In this document: positions 56,701 through 64,000 of the stretch, in pieces
How the letters are laid out: the number at the start of each line of letters is the position of its first letter
Numbering within the stretch: position 1 is the stretch's first letter
Assembly: GCF_037975245.1 (NCBI RefSeq)
Contig: NC_092570.1
Location: 16,151,918-16,215,917, forward strand
DNA: 64,000 nucleotides
DNA from: Apostichopus japonicus
Lineage: Eukaryota; Echinodermata; Holothuroidea; Aspidochirotida; Stichopodidae
Reading direction: 5' to 3'
Notes under the pieces: generated by a model
What the model was told of the DNA's origin: nothing
Database searches by the model: none
What the model saw: the letters and a program-made list of their open reading frames with translations, nothing else
Program-made: the position numbers and the translations under genes

Positions 56701-58493
56701 GAATCAATACATCACCAGAATGGATTATTTGCATCGACCTGCATTTGTTGCATTCTTCTGTGATATGCAATCCAGCTGCCTGTAAAACTCTCAATGCAAA
56801 CCCTTCGCTAAATGATGGTTCAGATATACCTTCTCTGCCATATGTTGGAGCATTGTTAGATTTATAAACCAAAATTCAAATGCAAATATTAAGCAAAATT
56901 ATAGCAACATAAGCCAAATTGTGTGAGGTTGAAGTGGTGAGATAAATTTGCAGCTAGTAACGGTATTTAAATATCGCAGCCTTGCTGACTTGACATTGTA
57001 GAAATGAGTCAACATAAGCTATCGTCATAAACCGTAGAAAGATTTTGGTTCGGTTTTCGGTGTGATTGTCTGAAATAAGCGTAGAGAGTCTTGTGCATAT
57101 TGACAATTAATGCTAGGGGCTCAAAAAGAGCAAAAAAAGAGTGGTTTTGAATAAGTGGTAATTATTATTTCAATTTGGAATCCCATCAGCAGTGCAAAAT
57201 GTGGGGGAAAAGGCAGCTCAAAGGTTGAGAATCCAGGCACCTTATTATTAGGCAGGGTCATGACATTACCTCAAGGGAAACATAAACACAATAATACCAT
57301 TGATCAGTATTGTATTAATACTGGGATATATTTCACTTGTGAAAGTAAAATTTTGGATGCAGTGTGTTTTCGTTGTGGCATCTGTGACATCACACATGTT
57401 TCATCTCAGGGTCACTTTCAGTACAAACTGTACCAATTTTATATGTCGTTATCTCGTGGTATGTACAAAGTGAATGCAAATTTCGTCGGGATGCTGAGAA
57501 TATGTTACTCACAACGCAGTCATTATGAAGGTCTTGCAAGGATCCTGCAGTTGTGAAAATGCGAATAAAGAGTTGATGTTTTTTTTCCATGAATTAAGTG
57601 TCCTGTCCGTCTTTGTTACGTAGTAGCTCAATGATAGGCGTTAAAACTGGGGTTATAACAGCTTAAGGTTTTTTTCGTTTTTTTTTCCATGAAAATTAAT
57701 TCTTTGAAAGACTTTTTTTTTAAAGAGTATTCTAAAGTTTTCTGATCTCTTGCTGTGTTTGTTTGCAGGGCTGTCCATAAAACAGAACAAAAATATATAT
57801 TTATTTCCTTGTTAAATTTTGTAATATAGAAGACTGCTGAGATGGAATGGAAATACATGAACAATGTTTATCTGTTCTCTCTTACAGTAAAAGCAAAGTA
57901 AGAAGTGATTTGGTCAAAAACGTGTGTCACCTCATATTTTCTGCTTTGATAAAAAAAATAGAAGTATTTAGTCATCTGTGCACAGTTCATCAAAGCCCCA
58001 TGTCAGGGGTTGTCAAGAGGCAGCGGACCTTCTCCAAAATTCCGACCCTCGGTTCATTTTCAATCAGGACGACCAAAAGACTTGTTCCACAATACTGTAA
58101 AATTCAGGCATGTGTACCCCTAAGGCCTTTACTTAGGCTTGAGTACCCAACTAGCCTACCACACACATTGCTAAATCTATTTGAGAGTTTTGTCTCTCCC
58201 TCCAATGAATATTATTCCTCTGGCCCTCATAGAAGATTAATTTTATTTTACTTGTTGGGGAGGGGGGGGGGCAAGGTATATTTTATACTTGTCCACATGT
58301 AAAAACCAAATAGGTTTGACCATTTTTCCAATCTGCACAACCAAAAAAAATCTTTGTAATAATGTTCTGCGTGTCATTTTGATTTCTCTTCCTTTCCATT
58401 CGTAGATGCCCAAGATGTTCTCATTCAGTCTGTTTTCGTGGCCGAAACGAGTGGACTCTCGCTCATGAACTTCGTATATGACGCTCCAGATAG
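50696..58493 (+). CDS. RNF13: PA-TM-RING E3 ubiquitin ligase, RNF13/RNF167-like, 5' part
   Basis: Five coding exons (50696-50791, 52308-52391, 54282-54404, 56411-56498, 58406-58493) join in frame into about 160 residues: signal peptide, then the protease-associated (PA) luminal domain. Family members are single-pass endosomal/lysosomal ubiquitin ligases with a luminal PA domain and a cytoplasmic RING-H2. Diagnostic segments: TFGYPIPQDGISGYLAIASP, ACTSI, FFALIQRGSCDFDLKVLEAQ, TAGFKGAIVYDD and IQSVFVAETSG, matching the order in vertebrate RNF13 and RNF167. An in-frame TGA at 50684 fixes the start. The last visible exon ends in phase 2; the transmembrane and RING exons are not in the remaining 5.5 kb and must lie beyond the window. 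RNF13 versus RNF167 cannot be decided from this part. Confidence 0.88.
52308..52391 (+). CDS. RNF13: RNF13-like coding exon 2, PA domain start
   Basis: 28 codons, phase 0/0, TTTTGCAG acceptor and GTGAGT donor. It encodes a sequon (DNKT), the MPSTFGYPIP motif and QDGIS, aligning with LPARFGYRLPAEGL of RNF13. Confidence 0.88.
53393..53882 (-). repeat. 21-bp minisatellite (about 22 units) with conserved head, locus 2
   Basis: On the minus strand: head AGGGAATCATTTATCC (53882-53867), then about 22 units beginning CAAAATGGGC and ending AATTGCTATG, some truncated. The unit differs from that at 12.66 kb at only two or so positions against its first copy (CAAAATGTGT...AATTGCTATG). Open frames through the array exist because 21 is divisible by 3 and are not genes. 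It lies in the intron between coding exons 2 and 3 of the ring-ligase gene. Confidence 0.92.
54282..54404 (+). CDS. RNF13: RNF13-like coding exon 3, PA domain core
   Basis: 41 codons, phase 0/0, CATTACAG acceptor and GTAAGA donor. It contains ACTSIKSPP, a sequon (NVS) and FALIQRGSCDFDLK, the best conserved PA segment, ending exactly where RNF13 has its DIK/VLN junction. Confidence 0.92.
54939..54985 (-). repeat. Relic of the 21-bp minisatellite element, locus 3
   Basis: Minus strand: head GGAATCATTTATCCGG (54985-54970), then GTTTCACGTAG and a single unit-like CAAAATGGACATATTGATAT. This is the same head-unit order as at 12.6 and 53.9 kb, reduced to about one unit. Confidence 0.65.
56107..56151 (+). 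pseudogene. Decoy copy 1 of RNF13-like exon 4
   Basis: Preceded by CTTGCAAG. Reads VLEAQTAGFKVAIV in the exon 3 frame and stops at TAA 56149-56151. It differs from exon 4 by Val for Gly. No downstream donor is evident, so use would truncate the PA domain. Confidence 0.8.
56258..56302 (+). pseudogene. Decoy copy 2 of RNF13-like exon 4
   Basis: Preceded by CTTGCAAG. Reads VLEAQTAGFKGAIV, identical to the start of exon 4, and stops at TAA 56300-56302. Confidence 0.8.
56411..56498 (+). CDS. RNF13: RNF13-like coding exon 4, PA domain
   Basis: 88 nt, phase 0 in and 1 out, TTTCAAG acceptor and GTAAGT donor. It encodes VLEAQTAGFKGAIVYDDIN and GLFPMTGKT, equivalent to VLNAQRAGYKAAIVHN in RNF13. Confidence 0.9.
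58406..58493 (+). CDS. RNF13: RNF13-like coding exon 5, PA domain end
   Basis: 88 nt, phase 1 in and 2 out, ATTCGTAG acceptor and GTACGT donor. It encodes AQDVLIQSVFVAETSGLSL and MNFVYDAPD, matching the IPSVFIGE segment near the end of the PA domain. Confidence 0.87.
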
Positions 58494-59149
58494 GTACGTT
58501 ACTTTGAAAACAAATATATCTTTTCAAGATTGGCTTTTCAGTGATGACTTTAGGCAGAGTTCCATTTTTGACCTCTTGTAGATCATGTACAAATCACTGC
58601 TATCAATCCAGGTATTTCTCTACCGCTACACACTCTTAGTTTCTTGAAACCCACATTAAACTCCATGAAACATCCTAGGCTCAATCAAATAAAGTGACTG
58701 AACTACTTAGTTTAAAACACGATTTACCATAAGGTCAGTTCCTCAAATGAAACACAATACCTAATAGGTAACACTTTTATGGCCATCAATAACATATGAC
58801 ACCTTTAACTGCATTTCAGATTTATCAAGGACAAATAGTATTGAAATGCCATCCAAGCTTTAAAGAAGCGTACCAGAGATTCAGCCTATTTTTAATGCTG
58901 ATTATTTTCACAAACCAGAATAGCTATGGAAACAATTATCAGCAATGAAGTTTATCCTTTTTTTGTTGACTGTGTCATGTCAAGACTAAACTTCTGCCTA
59001 AAGTCGTCACCCATTAATTGAAGGCAAATAACTGCTACCCCGCATTAATGTGTTTTGTGGTATGTGGCCTCTTCAATCCAGTCCTTTGTCATCACTAATA
59101 TCTCCTTTAAAAGATTATTCTTCATATTCTTCATATGTGTTATTATTCT

Positions 59150-59500
59150 AACCAGCAATCTTGATGTAACTTAATTCATGGTTAACCCTGACATACATGC
59201 ATACATGTGCCATACCTTTCACTTCATAACATAAAGTTGAACAGCAGATGTTGGGTCTTTTTGTCCAAGAAAACCAATAGAAGATTGGTGGGAAAAGTTT
59301 TCTTCATATGTGTAGTTGAACCCAGAGCAGTCTTGATGTAACTTACCTCAACGGTTAACCCTGACAATTTGCATACATGTGCCATATGTATCACTTCATA
59401 ACATAAAGTTGAACTGCAGTTGCCATGACTTTGCTCCAAGAAAGCCAGGAGACATGTTGGCTTCGAGAAATCCTCATGAATATGTAAATAAACGCAAACT
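59150..59500. repeat. Tandem duplication, period 172 bp, two copies
   Basis: TTGATGTAACTTA, GGTTAACCCTGACA, GCATACATGTGCCATA and CACTTCATAACATAAAGTTG recur with a 172-nt offset (59161 and 59333; 59221 and 59393). Moderately diverged. Confidence 0.85.
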
Positions 59501-61556
59501 GAATCGTTTTAAGGTATGTTCAAAACAGCTAACAATATTAAATGACCACTTTAGCAAAGGTATGTGTTTGTGTGTAGAATAAACTCATAGTAATTTTATA
59601 TCTAATGAAAGCAACAGGTCAACATTCTGTCACTCCATGGGAAGCACAGATCACCCCCCCCCTGCCCCCTAGATCATGTTGTATTACCGACACATTACAT
59701 CAATGTCCTTGTCAATATTGCAACTGACAAAGTGAATGTTCAGTTCCATGACATAAAGAATCAAAGTCCATGTTATTGAAGCATAAAGCTTAATAAACTC
59801 AGTAAATCCCTCAAGCCAATCTTGATACACTTTGATCAAACTTCTGTTATAGTCCAATATTACTCTACAGTCCTTCAGTATCTTATGCACCAGCAAACTC
59901 AACAGACCAAAATGTCGATTTCATGCATCTAAAGGTCAACTCAAAATTGATTGAAGTGTTCGAGTTTTAGTCAGATTTCATTGAGCTGCCCTACAGTTAA
60001 TAGTTTAGGAAATGCAGTGTGATAATTTGGACAATGTAATCTGTTGCCGATTTAGTTGTCTTGTCTGATTTCTTACCCCTCCCCCACCCCCTTTCCCAAC
60101 CCTCTGTCTCTCACCATCCCTGTTCTGGCTTTGCCCTTTAGCAGTAAAATGAAAATTGAGTCAATTAATTCATGCAGCGATTATGCAGATTTGGTGCCTT
60201 TGGGTCAAAAACTCATGACCCTTTATGACCCTTGTTGGCAGTATTAAGAACCTCCCTGTTTACTTTGACATGACTCAGCAGGAAAAAGAAAACATTCAGC
60301 AAGGTACTTTATTCAGACAGTAGTGGTAATGTCAGCCCTGTCAGCTGGGTGGGAGAGGGAGGGGGTGAGGGGGGGGGAGGAGAGGGTGATGATTTGGTTG
60401 AAATGTTAAACAATACAATCTAACATCAAGACCAATTGTTGGTTATAGGTGTTGAAAACCATTCTAACGTGTGGAAATCTATTTCTATACTGTTCATATT
60501 TGTACCATGGTCTGTGATGTGTATGACACATCTGCTGCTCTGTAGGTACTTCAGCTACATATGTCATTTCAGAATAGCCCCCTCTATTTGCCAAATTGCT
60601 TATTTTTCTTTCAGGTCTTGTGACCTATATGCTGAGTTTGCAATTAGAGAGGTTAAAAATCAGCTTTGCACTGTTTTTTATATTTTTGGTCCTTTCACTA
60701 ATATTCCATTATGATGTTAAGTTCTTTATCTTTTAATAGTCAAAGTTCATAACAATGAAGAAAACAAGAAAAACAGAATTTTGACAGATTTAAAGTGTTA
60801 ATTACACCTTTTCATTAAAAAGCCACATTAAAAAGAGAGTCTGGGTAATCAAGTACTTTGATTATAGATATTTAGCAAATAATTTTTTAATTTGTTAAAA
60901 AAGAAAGGAAGCTAGGAGTGTCTTAGTTTTTCCTAACTAGATGTTTTTGGCAAAATTGTCTGAAATTTGAGATGCAACTCAAAGACGCTCCCTATGAAGT
61001 GGAAAAAATTGCGACATTTTCTTACAGCAGGGGAACACAGAAACTATGCAATAGGTACAATGTTCTCAGGTTCAATTTCATCCTTCTGTTGTTACAGTGG
61101 ATATTGCGTAAGTGAATTTTTGTTTTGAAAGAGTTCTTTGACAAACAATTTCCCAAGTTTAATATTTCCGAGGTATGTTTTTCTTTTTCAAGTTTCAATT
61201 GATACCAGTGACTACCAGTTCCTTTGGTTACAATGTCATTTTGAAGAGTCGGTTGTTGTGACAAGATTGAATCATACTTTAAAGGAACCTTCTTCATTGC
61301 ATGTGGTCAACAAGTCTATATATATATAACCAAATCCAATCAAGTATTTTTCTCTCAAACTTTAGATCATGGAATAATTTAGTGTACACATTTTGTGTAG
61401 CTGTTTTGAAGACTGACTTTATCCTCTTATAAAAACACTATGTGGACGAGGTCAAAGGTCACTCAGATGCATATAGATGACGTGGTGTGCAATAAATTCT
61501 CCTTCGGTGGTGTTTTGGTCAAAAAAATAGAAAAAACCTGTTATACATCTGTACGC

Positions 61557-61623
61557 TATAGCTAGTTGACCATTTTACATGCGCATTCTTGCGATGAGTG
61601 ACCGGATTAATTATTCCCTGCAG
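61557..61623 (-). repeat. Relic of the 21-bp minisatellite element, locus 4
   Basis: Minus strand: head CAGGGAATAATTAATCCGG, a 24-nt spacer, then one unit-like TAAAATGGTCAACTAGCTAT. Same order and orientation as loci 2 and 3. Confidence 0.65.
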
Positions 61624-64000
61624 ATAGCAGTTTTTCAATTTTCTTTGTAATGAAACCCTCATAGATTTCATTCACGAAATGAAAATTGTCATATTAGCGA
61701 TGACATAGCTGAACCCAATGTCGTCCTAATGGTACCGTTAAATTTACAAGTATGTCATAAAAATATAAATTTTTGGGGAAAACTTACAAAAAGTTTCGCT
61801 TTTACTTTATTTGTCACAAATGAAACCTTGAAGTATCCTTGACAATGACCTTCATTGCAATGGGATCTCGGTATTGAATCTCATGAAAGAGAAAATGCAA
61901 GAATTGATTACAAAAAGCTGAGCTGCAGTTACTTATCATGATGTCAATTTAGCAGCTTATTGACAAATTTTGTATCACACATTCCTTTCGTTAAAAGACT
62001 GCCGGTTGAAATGGATTGTGTGGAAAATATGCAGATTAATAGTTAAATTTTCTCTAGCGGTTGTACCATTGTCCTTTTAAGGGGAAAAAAATAAGGGGTC
62101 TCTCCTGTAAGCCTTTCTGGGTTTTTTTTGTCCCATACAATCCCCCCACCACCCCCCCTCCCCATCCTGGGGCATTTGCTTTTCCCTATACCACATCAGG
62201 ATGGTGTGTTGTCCGTATGAGCACTGTTGCAAATATCTACAGGTAAAAATCTGTTTCCAACTTCTCCTATGTTATGCAACCCTTTCTTTTTTTTAAACCA
62301 ATTTAGTGTTTATTTGTGAACACTTCAAAGGTCAGTAGATGAAGCTTGTCTTAAAGTAGGAACTTAGTGTTCTATGTGAAGCCCTGCGAGCTGCCAGAGT
62401 GAATGCATTCCACTCAAACAGAACATGTTTGATTTGGGTTATTGTCAGATTACTTAGATTAGCAACTAAGAAGATATTGGAAGTCATTGTCTATAGTATT
62501 GTCATTCCTTGGTGACTAAGTGACAATAACTTATCCAACCAGCTGTCTGTTAGCATTGATAGATTGCTTTACTCCCCCCCCCCACACACCCAGCCCCCCC
62601 CCCCCCTTATGTATAAGGTTTGTTGACTGTATGTGTCCTGCAGCTGTTTTAGAGTAGGAATCAACATTTTTCCTTAGTTTCCTACGGAGACGTCAAACAT
62701 TATCACCAATGAGGAGTGGCTTTTGCAATTTGAATTATTTACTAAGCAATTCTCTCGTAGGGCAAGGCAAATAGACTCAAACAGGGACAGTATACACAAA
62801 ATTTAATTGGTTTGATGAAAGGCACAGGAAACTGTGGAGCTCTTCTAAAAACATGTTGATCATTTGAAAGGTGGCTCGGGAGTTTCTGTACAAAAATATT
62901 TTGGCATAGTTATATTAGAAGCATAGTCCAAGAAAAATGTTGAATTTGACAGAATTTGCACAGTCCGGAGGTTAAAGAGACTCGTACTAAATCTCGATTA
63001 AGGTAAAAGTCTTAGAACTTTGTATATCTTATCACCAGAGGAGCGAGAAATATTGCTAGGCAGTAAGAATGTGACTCTTCACTCATGATATGTCAATTGG
63101 TATTTTTTTTTTTTTTTTTAAATTTCACAACTTTTGTAATGAAGTTATGAAGTTTAGGCCTACTACTACCTATTTACAATATCATAACATAAAGAGTGAA
63201 AATATTGAAGAAAACAAAAGAAAAAAAAATCACTGTGCCTTTATAACAACAACACACCTGCTTGCAAGTTCACTTTTGACACAAAAACTCAACCTTTAAC
63301 CAGCAATATGTGGCAAATGGCATGTTAGGAACTGTGTACAAGCTTCACCAGCCCAAAGGTGCTTCTAAGTTTTAAGCTCCTCAGATTTTTAGACCTAAAG
63401 TAAATTTACCCTCCAGATAAAACTCCCCTTCAGTGTCCATGCAGTTTATTTTTCTGTGATTTTTCAACCTTGTTTTGTGTGGTTACTGATCACACCCATT
63501 TTTTTTTACAGTTAAAATTTCATCAGACATTGAATGGAACAATAACATTCACACTCCCTTCTGCTGAGTCACCCTAATGACTGTCATCATTTTTCTGTGT
63601 ATCACATGCACTGGTGTTCTAGAATTTTCTGGTTGTTCAGGTGTGTGATCTGACTCACTACACTATATTAGGGAGTTAAAACGTACAGTAGGACCTACTA
63701 TACTCCCTCTATACTCCCTCTATAAATGGGTAAAAGCGCTATTGTATTGAAACAGGCGCCATACAAGGGGAATTGGAATTGGCAGTCTGAAGTGAATTTC
63801 TAACAATTGATGTGCATAACAATACCTGTGTGTAACAGGAGGTTTGAGGCTAACAATGGGGGCTAGTTTAGCATGGCAAGTTTGTTTTTTCTGAGCTAAT
63901 TGAAAATTGCTCAAAACCTAGCTGTGTGCTGTAATATTAACAGCGGTCAGACCAATGTACCATGAAATACCTGTAAGATTGTCTGCTCTGGTATTCAACG

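Larger units (their letters stand above)
58494..64000 (+). other. Intron of the RNF13-like gene running off the window
   Basis: No exon for the expected TM helix or RING-H2 domain was found in any frame. It holds a 172-bp tandem duplication (59150-59500), a minisatellite-element relic (61557-61623), a single AGGTCAAAGGTCA at 61449-61461, and poly-C/poly-T tracts (62574-62607, 63100-63119). Confidence 0.6.

Noticed and set aside
57847-58302. 151-codon open frame between ring-ligase exons 4 and 5
   Set aside because: It lies inside an intron whose flanking exons join in phase; the peptide is low-confidence and runs into a poly-G tract.
60617-60652. Candidate next exon of the ring-ligase gene after TTTCAG
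   Set aside because: The phase fits and it reads SCDLYAEFAIRE, but this has no likeness to the expected PA-to-TM segment and no downstream TM or RING exon follows.

Overview
This is a eukaryotic nuclear window: large genes with many short exons, GT-AG introns rich in microsatellites, poly-G/poly-C runs and tRNA-derived SINEs, and cut-and-paste DNA transposons. The gene families (an ABCC4-type transporter, a PA-domain RING ligase of the RNF13/RNF167 group, an Ig-superfamily receptor, a class A GPCR) and the diverged but recognisable identity to vertebrate proteins suggest a marine invertebrate deuterostome. An echinoderm such as a sea cucumber is my best guess, but the assignment is inference.

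Layout. (1) 1-21,921, plus strand: the 3' two thirds of an ABCC4-like (MRP4-type) transporter. Twenty coding exons in one continuous frame run from TMD1 helices 5-6 through NBD1, TMD2 and NBD2 to the stop codon, about 1,114 codons; the 5' part lies left of the window. The first visible exon exists as two diverged copies (1256-1505 and 3723-3972). Both are 250 nt with the same asymmetric phases, which is the signature of mutually exclusive alternative exons. (2) 21,922-30,842: 3' flank and intergenic DNA with a 36-bp GC-rich minisatellite. (3) 30,843-32,255, plus strand: an uninterrupted 470-residue type I membrane protein with Ig-like ectodomain and a tyrosine-rich cytoplasmic tail. (4) 32,997-35,605 and 39,421-41,052: two nests of hAT-type transposons, several with 8-bp target-site duplications, sharing an internal hairpin module. 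(5) 36,652-37,763, minus strand: a class A GPCR broken by about four frameshifts. (6) 41,060-50,600: largely featureless intergenic DNA with one dispersed repeat that is an inverted copy of a repeat in an ABCC intron. (7) 50,696-58,493 and onward, plus strand: the first five coding exons (signal peptide and PA domain) of an RNF13/RNF167-like PA-TM-RING E3 ligase; the TM and RING exons lie right of the window. Exon 4 is preceded by two tandem decoy copies of its own acceptor and 5' end, each ending in a stop codon.

The genes do not form an operon or an evident pathway. The best candidates for something undescribed are the paired ABCC4 exons encoding alternative TM5-TM6 segments, a family of dispersed elements made of a conserved head plus a 21-bp minisatellite (four loci here), the decoy-exon array in the ring-ligase gene, and the shared hairpin module of the nested hAT elements.
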